Source: Pedobacter sp. MR2016-24
GTDB taxonomy: Bacteria > Bacteroidota > Bacteroidia > Sphingobacteriales > Sphingobacteriaceae
Reading direction: 5' to 3'
Length of the DNA stretch: 64,000 nt
Assembly: GCF_026239655.1 (NCBI RefSeq)
Contig: NZ_JAPIVO010000007.1
Location: forward strand, 434,001 to 498,000
Part shown: piece after piece, positions 42,916 through 50,335 of the stretch
Layout: every line of letters begins with the position of its first letter
How positions within the stretch are numbered: the stretch's first letter is position 1
Notes under the pieces: generated by a model
Told to the model about the DNA's origin: nothing
What the model saw: only the letters and a program-made list of their open reading frames with translations
Databases searched by the model: none
Made by a program: the position numbers and the translations under genes

Positions 42916-44031
42916 TTACGGGACAGTGATGAAAATATCTGTATTAAAATACTTTTTCTCATCCGAACCATAGTCAAAAGTTGCATTATCTCCATAGCTC
43001 TGGATCAGACGTTCTTTAATGTTCTTAAGTCCCATTCCATGCCCGCTAGCCTTAGGATTAACGGATTTCAGATTTGACGTATGGATATGAAGTATACTAT
43101 TTTCAACAGTTATCCTGATAATAGCAGGCTGATCAGGCTGATCAAGTTTACCATGTTTCAATATGTTCTCCACTAAAGTCATCAATACCAAAGGAATAAA
43201 ATTCAATTTCTGACATTCTTCATCATATTCCAGAGAGAGCTCTGCCGGATGAACCTGCCTTGCCTGATGTAAATGGAGATAATTCTCTACCAGCTTAATC
43301 TCATCATGCAAACGCATCATCCCTGCAGCTACTTCTTTACTCAGCGCATATTGCATCATATCAGATAATGAAATAATGCTCTCCGCAGCCTTTGGAGCTA
43401 ATTTCCTGGTTTCATTATACAAATGGCTGAGTGTATTGATTAAAAAGTGAGGATTGATTTGTGATTTTAAGTACGCATTCTGCGTTCGCATCAACTCATT
43501 TTTGACCTCCTCCTGCTGGATAATACTAAGGAGTTTTTGCCGCTCCATTTCCTCCATTTGCTGTTTACGGTATTGATTGCGTAAAATCACATAATAGGCT
43601 GTACTAAAGCCAATAAAATACAAGCCCCGCCAGACCGTACGGCTAACATATGCTTTACTAAAAGCAGTTTTTTGTAAAACGACGATATGGAGATATTTAG
43701 TAAAAAAAATCTCAAAACTATAAACGACAAGTACATATAATGCGATCTCAATTAGGATAAGAAATGGCAAACTGAATTTCGACCATTTGTTTTTGCCATT
43801 CCATAAAGTTTGAAATAACAGGAATGCATGGCTATAAAACAATACAATATTGAAAAAATAGTGCAGTGCATAATTGGTAAAACTTGAATAAAATCCACTA
43901 AAAATTCCAGCAATCAGTATCTCATAAGCGATAAAAACAGTCCATACGATGAAGTGGTACCTATGCCTTTTTATCGCTTTAATCAGGCTGTTTTTTGTGT
44001 CGTTCGTCCTTTCGCGTAATTGAATTGGCAT
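42916..44031 (-). CDS. LytS-type sensor histidine kinase (locus 2)
   Basis: A 371-residue paralogue of the kinase at 1601-2689. Four membrane helices lie at about residues 27-50, 57-77, 88-115 and 130-150, with no periplasmic domain. A cytoplasmic linker precedes the phosphoacceptor motif INPHFLINTL at about 190, and the N-box is LVENILKHG at about 280. The shared order VWxxFIxYE near the first helix, NTxxxxYNxxRK after the His, and HTxNL in the ATPase shows common descent. Start ATG 44031, which lies within the second operator repeat. It presumably acts on the regulator at 44276-45019 and may perceive the peptide at 44089-44256 (inference). Confidence 0.92.
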   Translation of the reverse strand: MPIQLRERTNDTKNSLIKAIKRHRYHFIVWTVFIAYEILIAGIFSGFYSSFTNYALHYFFNIVLFYSHAFLLFQTLWNGKNKWSKFSLPFLILIEIALYVLVVYSFEIFFTKYLHIVVLQKTAFSKAYVSRTVWRGLYFIGFSTAYYVILRNQYRKQQMEEMERQKLLSIIQQEEVKNELMRTQNAYLKSQINPHFLINTLSHLYNETRKLAPKAAESIISLSDMMQYALSKEVAAGMMRLHDEIKLVENYLHLHQARQVHPAELSLEYDEECQKLNFIPLVLMTLVENILKHGKLDQPDQPAIIRITVENSILHIHTSNLKSVNPKASGHGMGLKNIKERLIQSYGDNATFDYGSDEKKYFNTDIFITVP

Positions 44032-44041
44032 TTGGCGTAAT
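44009..44041 (+). promoter_or_regulatory. Two 21-bp-spaced direct repeats, LytTR-type operator (locus 2)
   Basis: TTCGCGTAAT (44011-44020) and TTGGCGTAAT (44032-44041) are 21 bp apart and match TTGGTGTAAT of locus 1. The second covers the start codon of the kinase and ends 27 bp before the -7-like element of the peptide gene, compared with 28 bp in locus 1. Confidence 0.72.
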
Positions 44042-44068
44042 ACTTTATAATGAGGGAGACGCTGTTCA

Positions 44069-44076
44069 TAATTTTC
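44069..44076 (+). promoter_or_regulatory. Candidate -7 element of the locus 2 peptide promoter
   Basis: TAATTTTC matches 7 of 8 consensus positions (TAnnTTTG), at the same distance from the operator as TATCTTTC in locus 1. The ATG follows 12 bp later. Confidence 0.45.
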
Positions 44077-44088
44077 TAAAAAAACATT

Positions 44089-44256
44089 ATGAAACAGACA
44101 TCATTTAAAAAAAACAGCAAGTTAACAAAAACTACTTTATTCGTTTTTAAATCTTCAAATCAGCAAACAATTTCTTATGGAAATCAACCTACTGATCCAA
44201 CAGGTGATCCCACTTCTGTAACAATTACAATGACGAGTGGTATTAATTTAAGATAA
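44089..44256 (+). CDS. Small peptide precursor paired with kinase/LytTR regulator (locus 2)
   Basis: A 55-residue peptide. The basic N-terminus leads to KLTKTTLFVFKSS (residues 11-23), and the tail is rich in Thr, Ser, Pro, Asp and Gly (QPTDPTGDPTSVTITMTSG), without cysteine. It shares TLFVFKSS with the 46-residue peptide at 2798-2938; the tails differ in sequence but have the same composition, including DPT. No classical signal peptide is evident, so export (if any) would need a dedicated system. Absence of Cys argues against lanthionine rings; ester-linked or unmodified peptides remain possible. Neighbours, orientation, operator and terminator are the same as in locus 1. Confidence 0.82.
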   Translation: MKQTSFKKNSKLTKTTLFVFKSSNQQTISYGNQPTDPTGDPTSVTITMTSGINLR

Positions 44257-44263
44257 GATATCG

Positions 44264-44309
44264 ATATCGTCCGGACTATTTGCGTCCGGACGATATTGTT
44301 TGTTTTTTT
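44264..44309. terminator. Strong bidirectional hairpin, locus 2
   Basis: A 13-bp perfect stem (ATATCGTCCGGAC at 44264-44276 with 44284-44296), a 7-nt loop, and a T-rich tract with seven T at 44303-44309. The stop codon of the regulator (44276-44278) is the last base of the left arm plus the first two loop bases, exactly as in locus 1. Confidence 0.9.
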
Positions 44310-45019
44310 ATATAATCAAAAAATACATGCTTGAAAGCATTTCCTACAGGAACATCCTTTCCTACACTCATCTTTACAGTATTACCAACTATCATTTGTA
44401 TTTTACTTTTAGCAATAACAAAAGATCTGTGTACTTGTATCAGATGTCCATTCCTGTTAAATGACCGCTCAGCTTCCTTGAGCGTCAAATAAGCAACTAC
44501 CATTTCCTTGTCCGTATGCACGCATACATAGTTATCATGCGACTGGAGGTAAACAATATCTGCGGGGTTTATTCTGATCACTTTATTTTTCATCCCCGTT
44601 TTCAGAAAGATATCTTCCTCATGATTATTCTCAACAGTTGCGTCTTTTTCCGTCTTAAATAGATTTTTCGCTAATTTATCTATCACTGTCGCGAATTTGG
44701 CAAAAGTAACTGGCTTGATAATATATTGAGAAGCTTCCAGTTCAAAAGCTTCCGCAGCATACTGATGATAGGCAGTCGTGAATATAAGAAACCGGGTTTT
44801 ATCACGTAAACTCTTCGCCAGCTCTATCCCTGAAATTCCTGGCATTTCAATATCCATAAAGATGATATCTATACCATCATTTGCACTTATCTCGGTAAGC
44901 GCAGTTATAGATTGGGAGTAAACTTTAAGCAGACGAAGATAAGGCATGCTTTCAATATGCTCTTGCAATAATTCAATAGCATGTTTTTCATCTTCGATAA
45001 TAACACAGTTCAATAACAT
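44276..45019 (-). CDS. LytTR family response regulator (locus 2)
   Basis: A 247-residue regulator from ATG 45019 (the frame also has a TTG one codon earlier). The receiver domain (about 3-118) has IIEDEKHA, the phosphoacceptor Asp in FMDIEMPGISG and Lys in YIIKPVTF; the LytTR domain occupies about 140-245 (VYLQSHDNYVCVHTDKE, HRSFVIA). It is paralogous to the regulator at 2952-3683. It is likely to bind the 21-bp repeats at 44009-44041 and 45066-45116 (family knowledge plus position). Confidence 0.93.
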   Translation of the reverse strand: MLLNCVIIEDEKHAIELLQEHIESMPYLRLLKVYSQSITALTEISANDGIDIIFMDIEMPGISGIELAKSLRDKTRFLIFTTAYHQYAAEAFELEASQYIIKPVTFAKFATVIDKLAKNLFKTEKDATVENNHEEDIFLKTGMKNKVIRINPADIVYLQSHDNYVCVHTDKEMVVAYLTLKEAERSFNRNGHLIQVHRSFVIAKSKIQMIVGNTVKMSVGKDVPVGNAFKHVFFDYIKKQTISSGRK

Positions 45020-45065
45020 CAATTAAATATAAGTTTTTGTATTCTTCGCCCCATGAAAAATAAAC

Positions 45066-45116
45066 CGTTCGTCTCGCCAAATGGCTCGTTGGCGTTGTCA
45101 AATATACTGTTCGCGT
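45066..45116. promoter_or_regulatory. Three direct repeats with exact 21-bp period upstream of regulator 2
   Basis: CGTTCGTCT (45066-45074), CGTTGGCGT (45087-45095) and TGTTCGCGT (45108-45116) start exactly 21 bp apart. They resemble the repeats before the peptide (TTCGCGT, TTGGCGT). They lie 47-97 bp upstream of the regulator's ATG, a good position for autoregulation. An inverted CATTTGGCG copy is at 45075-45083. Confidence 0.7.
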
Positions 45117-45466
45117 AGTGTCCTAAAAAACGAATTTAATTAATTAATATCTCTAATTGATATATGTCCAAACATTATTTTTGATTTTCACTCGTTCCTC
45201 CCGTAAAAAATTCAATCGCCATCCTGATTTATCTATTATAAAACGATTAAACAAGAAAATACAGGAAGAAGAAATTATTCTTCAGACACTATCAAATAGA
45301 TAGTTATGATTGATCCGAATGCTGAATTGGACAAAATCATTAGAATATCTGCTGGAATTGACATCATCACTTCGCCTCCTTATAGACAGGATCTTTTGGC
45401 TGTAAGATTTTGAAGGCTATATTGTCTTGATAAAATGCTGTCTCAAACCGATTGGTTCGCAACTCA
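45117..45466. other. Intergenic stretch with one doubtful short frame
   Basis: AT-rich region without a recognised gene. ATG 45306 opens a 35-residue frame (to 45413) containing AELDKIIRISAGIDIITSPP, and just before it another frame reads IKRLNKKIQEEEIILQTLSN to a stop at 45303. The two could be remnants of one small gene separated by a frameshift, or chance. Confidence 0.25.
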
Positions 45467-45892
45467 TCACATATTTGCTTTTAAATAGTCATAGTACTTA
45501 TGATCTTCATCATCAAAGATTTCCTCGCCATCAATTTCATAGGCTTTGAGCAGATGGTCAAGAGCCTTTTCTTTATCATCAAGTTCAAATAATGCCTGTC
45601 CTAATCTTAAGTGTAAAAAGCTATTTTGCTGTGCATCCGGGCAATTCAAAGCATTGAAAAAATTCTCAGCAGCAGATTCATAGTCTTCCGTAAACACCTG
45701 CATATCACCTATACTTGCGTAGATCCAAAGCGCTTCGTCCCAACTGCTTTTCGGATTAGGTATTAAGTCAAGCGCATCCTCAAATTTATCAAGTGCTGAT
45801 ACATAATCATCTTCATCAACCAGAACATTGCCTTCCGCTACCAATTGCTCAATCTTTTTATTCAATTCCTCACTAAGATTTTCTGTACTCAT
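45467..45892 (-). CDS. TPR-repeat protein
   Basis: A 141-residue acidic, soluble protein built of about three tetratricopeptide repeats (EDDYVSALDKFEDALDLIP, EDYESAAENFFNALNCPD, DDKEKALDHLLKAYEID). TPR arrays mediate protein contacts; nothing points to a partner. Start ATG 45892. It is divergent from the methyltransferase gene. Confidence 0.85.
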   Translation of the reverse strand: MSTENLSEELNKKIEQLVAEGNVLVDEDDYVSALDKFEDALDLIPNPKSSWDEALWIYASIGDMQVFTEDYESAAENFFNALNCPDAQQNSFLHLRLGQALFELDDKEKALDHLLKAYEIDGEEIFDDEDHKYYDYLKANM

Positions 45893-45985
45893 ATGCTAAT
45901 TTTTATATAGTCAATTTTTCATTCCAGTGCCGTCACCGTATATGAATATAGCTCAAATAAAACATTTCCCTTGACAAATTCAAGA

Positions 45986-46003
45986 ACTAAATTATAATTT
46001 AGT
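45986..46003. promoter_or_regulatory. 18-bp perfect palindrome between divergent genes
   Basis: ACTAAATTATAATTTAGT lies between the TPR gene and the methyltransferase gene, 94 bp and 51 bp from their starts. It could be an operator for a dimeric repressor acting on either promoter. Confidence 0.45.
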
Positions 46004-46053
46004 CGCCTGCATATACAAATAGCTTTTATCCTGATCATTGATGTAATGCAAGA

Positions 46054-46740
46054 ATGATTAATGAGATCTTGTTATATTCGCCGGTGAAACAGATGCCTTC
46101 AGCACCAATCACACAAATAAACATGCAAAATAATTTAGAACAACTTTACGGAAACATTGATATTTATCTCTTTGATCAATTGTTAAAAGACCGTTTTAAG
46201 CATTGTCGAAAAATATTAGATGCTGGTTGTGGGGGTGGTCGCAACCTCGTTTACTTTCTAAGGAACGGATTTGAAGTTTATGGAATAGATCCTAATGAAG
46301 CTGCAATCATGCAAGTGAAGGCACTTTCTCAATTACTTGCTCCGAAAAATGAACTCACAAATTTCGAGATCACAACTGCAGAAGACATGTCATTTCCTAA
46401 TGACTATTTTGACCTGCTGATCTCCAGTGCCGTATTACATTTTGCACGTGATGAGAGACATTTTCATCAAATGCTCACAAGGATGTGGGATGTGCTAAAA
46501 CCCGGAGGATATCTGTTTGCCAGGCTGGCCTCCGATATAGGCATAGCACATCTGGTACAACCTCTCGGGAACCAACGCTATTTATTACCAGATGGTTCTG
46601 AGCGTTTTCTAGTGAACGAAGAGTTTTTATTAAAATATACAGCATCATTAAATGGGTATCTTTACGAACCCATAAAAACTACCAATGTTCAGAATCTGCG
46701 CTGCATGACCACCTGGTGCCTGCAAAAATCACATACCTAA
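46054..46740 (+). CDS. Class I SAM-dependent methyltransferase
   Basis: A protein of up to 228 residues with the Rossmann-type SAM site: motif I ILDAGCGGGRNLVYF at about 53-67, the acidic residue closing strand 2 in YGIDPNE, and PNDYFDLLISSAVLHF for motif IV. The C-terminal part follows Methyltransf_11-like proteins. The substrate is unknown. The start is uncertain: ATG 46054 or the internal ATG at 46123 (MQNNLEQLYGN), where conservation would be expected to begin. It converges with and overlaps the outer-membrane protein gene by 4 bp. Confidence 0.85.
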   Translation: MINEILLYSPVKQMPSAPITQINMQNNLEQLYGNIDIYLFDQLLKDRFKHCRKILDAGCGGGRNLVYFLRNGFEVYGIDPNEAAIMQVKALSQLLAPKNELTNFEITTAEDMSFPNDYFDLLISSAVLHFARDERHFHQMLTRMWDVLKPGGYLFARLASDIGIAHLVQPLGNQRYLLPDGSERFLVNEEFLLKYTASLNGYLYEPIKTTNVQNLRCMTTWCLQKSHT

Positions 46741-47957
46741 AATGCTTCCCCAAGACTAAACATTACATTGCTGTATCCTTTGCTCAGTCCGTAATCTATA
46801 CCAATATTTGTATTAGATCCTTTATTGAATTTGATACGCAATCCCGTACCTGCCGCAGCATGCCATGACGTAAATAAAGATCCTGACCCGCTTACTGTAT
46901 TAACATTGGTAAATACCACAAAACCTAATAAGCCATTTTCTGTAATATCCCTTCTGTACTCCCCTTCCAGATAAAACAAAGATCTACCCCTGTATCGGTT
47001 TTGATCCATTCCCCTGGCCGATCTGTTATAGGGATCCCAGCCTGTACTTGGCAAATCCAGATACGGAGTTTTACTATTTAAAGTGGTCCAGAAATATGAC
47101 CATATAGCCAGTGTATTTTGCTGATTGGGTTTAGCCGGATTCAAAGAAATGTACTTTCTGACGTCAGTATAAATTGAACTCCAGCTGTCATTACTACCCA
47201 AAAATGCAGGATTGATACGGTAAACCATATTAGCATACATTCCCGGCAAAGGATTAATCGAATTATTTCTTGTATCATAAAGCAAATTCAGACTGATCCC
47301 GGAAGAAAAAGAATTCTTACCCGTTCCATATTCGTAACCTGTATAATCCTTTAGTGTTGTATTCGGATCATCGCTGTTAATATTAAAACGATAATCGAGA
47401 TTATAACCTAATCCAGCAAAGAAATAAGGTTTGATCCTCTTTAAGGCATTTTGATAAAAACGGATATATTTATAATTTACCAATAATTTTTCACTTTCAC
47501 TTTTTCCATCACCCAGCCCCCAGGTATACTGCGGATAAACAAGAAAACGGGTATCTCCCTGAATATTCCAGGTATTATTTGGCAACCAGATATTAGAACG
47601 CAGAGGAAGACCAAAACGGCTGCCAAAATTCCAGTAAGGCGCAAAAGTAACACTGGATAGATTTGTAGTCTTTTTAGATGCAAGATATACACCAGCCGTA
47701 GTACTCGTGATCAGTACACGTCCGCTACCACCTGGAGAACTACTGCTGGGCAGAATAGAAAAATAGAGTTTTTTATCACGCTGCTCTCTTATTTTTTTTG
47801 GGCTGATACGAAATAAAGCTTTTCCTATATCAATCAAATCTGTCTGACGAGCTGTATCTTTTACAATGTTGTTCTGAGGAATAACATTGGGCGCATTTTG
47901 CGCAAACGATACGTAATAGGATAAACAACAGCCGAGCGCTAATACAATTTTTTTCAT
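46737..47957 (-). CDS. Outer membrane beta-barrel, BamA/Omp85-like surface antigen
   Basis: A 406-residue protein from ATG 47957 (MKKIVLALGCCLSYYVSFAQ, signal peptide cleaved after FAQ); the frame to 48089 adds an unlikely extension. The mature protein has a short N-terminus and a beta-barrel of about 320 residues rich in aromatic strands (YPQYTWGLGDG, LLYDTRNNSINPLPGMYANM), ending FSLGEAF. The DTRNN...PGMY pattern is a hallmark of the Omp85/D15 barrel. No POTRA domain is visible, so its role in assembly or secretion is open. Confidence 0.7.
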   Translation of the reverse strand: MKKIVLALGCCLSYYVSFAQNAPNVIPQNNIVKDTARQTDLIDIGKALFRISPKKIREQRDKKLYFSILPSSSSPGGSGRVLITSTTAGVYLASKKTTNLSSVTFAPYWNFGSRFGLPLRSNIWLPNNTWNIQGDTRFLVYPQYTWGLGDGKSESEKLLVNYKYIRFYQNALKRIKPYFFAGLGYNLDYRFNINSDDPNTTLKDYTGYEYGTGKNSFSSGISLNLLYDTRNNSINPLPGMYANMVYRINPAFLGSNDSWSSIYTDVRKYISLNPAKPNQQNTLAIWSYFWTTLNSKTPYLDLPSTGWDPYNRSARGMDQNRYRGRSLFYLEGEYRRDITENGLLGFVVFTNVNTVSGSGSLFTSWHAAAGTGLRIKFNKGSNTNIGIDYGLSKGYSNVMFSLGEAF

Positions 47958-48104
47958 ATCTGAAGTATAATAAGCTGGCGTATCATTTATGGTGCCAAAT
48001 TCTATGTTAATGTAATATTTAATTATTGTAAAATGATGATTTGAAAATTTCATGAACATTTGTGGAATTACGCTGTTACATAGGTACATCAGAAATTTAA
48101 AACT

Positions 48105-48305
48105 ATGGGATTATTAAAAACAGCATTAATAGGCGCCGCAGTATACGGTGCAATTAAATATGTGACGAAAAAGGATGTTAACGGCAGATCAATTGTTGAT
48201 GATTTGCAGGACAAAGCACCTGAATGGGTGAATAAAGCAAAACAGTTTAAGGAAGACCTGGAAGTTAAATATAAAACAGGCGAAACTCCTTACACAGAAG
48301 TTTAG
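48105..48305 (+). CDS. Small conserved-type protein with N-terminal hydrophobic helix (YtxH-like)
   Basis: A 66-residue protein. Residues 1-20 (MGLLKTALIGAAVYGAIKYV) are a glycine-containing hydrophobic helix; the rest is charged and helical (DLQDKAPEWVNKAKQFKEDL). The layout resembles YtxH-like small membrane proteins. A strong terminator follows. Function unknown. Confidence 0.7.
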   Translation: MGLLKTALIGAAVYGAIKYVTKKDVNGRSIVDDLQDKAPEWVNKAKQFKEDLEVKYKTGETPYTEV

Positions 48306-48314
48306 TTTTTCATC

Positions 48315-48360
48315 GGCATAAAAAAAGCAGATATTCATAAATATCTGCTTTTTTTATGCC
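48315..48360. terminator. 21-bp perfect stem terminator
   Basis: Arms 48315-48335 and 48340-48360 pair perfectly over 21 bp around a CATA loop, with seven A and seven T inside the stem, so it can act on either strand. It follows the 66-residue gene by 9 bp. Confidence 0.92.
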
Positions 48361-48460
48361 TGAAATTATTGATCTGATTATTCCCTGCCAGATTTATTTT
48401 TTGTAAACTCTTAGTTGTTAATATTGTTCTTGCTGACATCTACTTAAAAAATCAAGTCCT

Positions 48461-49258
48461 ATGTCAAACACAAAAAAATATGCCCTGATTACGGGAGCGA
48501 CCAGTGGAATCGGTTATGAACTGGCAAAGCTATTTGCAAAAGACCAATACAATCTTGTTATCGTTTCCAGAGATCAGCAGGCGCTGGATAACAGGGCCAA
48601 AGAATTCAGCGCTTATGGGATTGAGGTGACGACCCTCTCCAAGAACCTGTTTAACAGGGATGAGACAAGATCAATCTATCAGGAAGTCAAAAATTTAGGT
48701 ATCGAAATTGACGTTTTGGTAAATGATGCGGGCCAGGGTATTTATGGTAAATTTCAAGACACTGATATCTCCCGGGAATTGGATATAATTGAATTGAATA
48801 TATCTGCCCTCGTTATTTTAACCAAGGATTTCCTGAAAGATATGGTTACCAGAAATTCCGGAAAAATATTAAACCTGGCTTCCATAGCGAGCAAAACCCC
48901 AGGTCCCTGGCAGTCGGTATATCATGGTACAAAAGCATTTGTACTTTCCTTCACAGCAGCTATCCGTGAGGAAGTAAAAGAAACAGCTATTACAATCACT
49001 GCCCTGCTGCCAGGCGTAACAGACACTGACTTTTTTAATAAAGCCGAGATGAATGAAAGTAAGGCGGTGCAGGATGAAGACGCAAAAGCAGATCCGGCAG
49101 ATGTAGCACAGGATGGATATCATGCATTAATGACGGGAAAAGATAAAGTCATATCCGGCATTAAAAATAAAGTACAGGTGGGAATGAGTAATATTCTGCC
49201 AGACAGCACTGTTGCGCATACGATGTATGAGCAGCAAAAACCTGTTGGCGAAGATTAA
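48461..49258 (+). CDS. Short-chain dehydrogenase/reductase
   Basis: A 265-residue classical SDR. The cofactor site TGATSGIGYELAK is at about 12-24, NDAGQG is the conserved NAG-like motif at about 89, and the catalytic Tyr-Lys pair is in YHGTKAF (about 157-161) with Ser in LASIASK. Basic residues after strand 2 (SRD) suggest NADPH. It resembles the DltE/YqjQ group of oxidoreductases; the substrate is unknown. It is a monocistronic unit between two strong terminators. Confidence 0.9.
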   Translation: MSNTKKYALITGATSGIGYELAKLFAKDQYNLVIVSRDQQALDNRAKEFSAYGIEVTTLSKNLFNRDETRSIYQEVKNLGIEIDVLVNDAGQGIYGKFQDTDISRELDIIELNISALVILTKDFLKDMVTRNSGKILNLASIASKTPGPWQSVYHGTKAFVLSFTAAIREEVKETAITITALLPGVTDTDFFNKAEMNESKAVQDEDAKADPADVAQDGYHALMTGKDKVISGIKNKVQVGMSNILPDSTVAHTMYEQQKPVGED

Positions 49259-49263
49259 AATGA

Positions 49264-49297
49264 GAGCATCCTGTATCAATTTACAGGATGCTTCTTT
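49264..49297 (+). terminator. Terminator of the SDR gene
   Basis: An 11-bp perfect stem (AGCATCCTGTA at 49265-49275 with 49282-49292), a 6-nt loop and a T-rich tail (TCTTTT), 7 bp after the stop codon. Confidence 0.88.
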
Positions 49298-49366
49298 TAC
49301 ACCTTAAATTTAGCTTGCATTATTAAAATATTATCTTTTACTTTGTAACTCAAAGTTCTTTCAAAA

Positions 49367-49987
49367 ATGCAAGAAGAAGATATTTATTCAGAACTAAGCT
49401 CCATCAGATCATTGATGGAACGCTCTGCCAAGTTCATTTCACTTAGCGGAATGTCAGGTGTCATGGCTGGTATCTATGCCTTAATCGGAGCCTTTCTTGG
49501 CTTTAAGGTGGTATATGGTAATTCCTATGATCTGGATTATAGAAATAACTATGTCAATGAAAGTGAAGTATTGGCCAAACTATTTATTATTGCAGCTATC
49601 GTCCTTCTATGCGCTCTGCTAACTGGTGTCTGGTTAACTATACGTGAAGCGCATAAAAAGGGGGAAAGTGCCTGGAACCCGGTCAGCCGGCGATTGCTGA
49701 TCAGTCTCTCTATCCCGTTAATTACAGGCGGACTATTTATATTCATCCTGTTAATTCGGGGAAATTACAGCATCATAGCGCCGGCTTGTTTGCTTTTTTA
49801 CGGTCTGGCGCTAATTTCAGGTAGTCACTACACCCTTTCCGGTGTAAAATGGCTGGGTTTCTGCGAAATTATACTGGGCCTTTTTGCTGCGCTGTTCCCT
49901 GGTTATGGTATTATATTCTGGACTTTAGGTTTCGGCGTATTGCATATTATTTATGGTTCTTTAATGCATTTTAAATATAATCAGTGA
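49367..49987 (+). CDS. Integral membrane protein of a regulator-CreD operon
   Basis: A 206-residue protein with five or six membrane helices (about 24-45, 66-88, 107-128, 133-150, 160-180, 185-200). The N-terminus (EEDIYSELSSIRSLMERSAKF) is soluble. It is typical of Bacteroidota genes that precede a winged-helix regulator and CreD; no enzymatic motif is visible. The stop overlaps the GTG start of the regulator. Confidence 0.75.
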   Translation: MQEEDIYSELSSIRSLMERSAKFISLSGMSGVMAGIYALIGAFLGFKVVYGNSYDLDYRNNYVNESEVLAKLFIIAAIVLLCALLTGVWLTIREAHKKGESAWNPVSRRLLISLSIPLITGGLFIFILLIRGNYSIIAPACLLFYGLALISGSHYTLSGVKWLGFCEIILGLFAALFPGYGIIFWTLGFGVLHIIYGSLMHFKYNQ

Positions 49988-50283
49988 AAATACTGGAACA
50001 ATTCGATAAAGCCTTTGAAAACCGGTTACGCTTGCAGATCATGAGCGTACTGGTTGCGAATACGCATTACGATTTTAATGCATTAAAAGAATTATTGAAT
50101 GCAACAGATGGTAACCTTGCCTCCCATCTGAAAGCGCTTGAAAAAGAGGAATATATCACAGTAAACAAAACCTTCATTGGCAGGAAACCAAATACACAAT
50201 ATTCAGCATCAGCTGCAGGACGGACTGCCTTTAAAAAACATCTGGAAGCTCTTGAAAATTTAATTAAACAACAAAAAAGCTAA
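49984..50283 (+). CDS. Winged-helix transcriptional regulator
   Basis: A 99-residue DNA-binding protein starting at GTG 49984 (GTGA overlap with the membrane protein gene). The winged helix covers residues 10-80: ENRLRLQIMSVLV, FNALKELLNATDGNLASHLKALEKEEYI (recognition helix) and a wing at GRKPNTQYSAS. It resembles ArsR/MarR-like stand-alone regulators. It probably controls this operon, including creD. Confidence 0.88.
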   Translation: MKILEQFDKAFENRLRLQIMSVLVANTHYDFNALKELLNATDGNLASHLKALEKEEYITVNKTFIGRKPNTQYSASAAGRTAFKKHLEALENLIKQQKS

Positions 50284-50335
50284 TATTTTTTTATTCATTT
50301 ACTTTGAAATACAGAGTACTTTTAAAACTGAAATC

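Noticed and set aside
45053..45118. A 21-codon frame (MKNKPFVSPNGSLALSNILF) considered as a third peptide of the kinase/LytTR family.
   Set aside because: It lies on the 21-bp repeats, which explain its sequence, and lacks the TLFVFKSS block.
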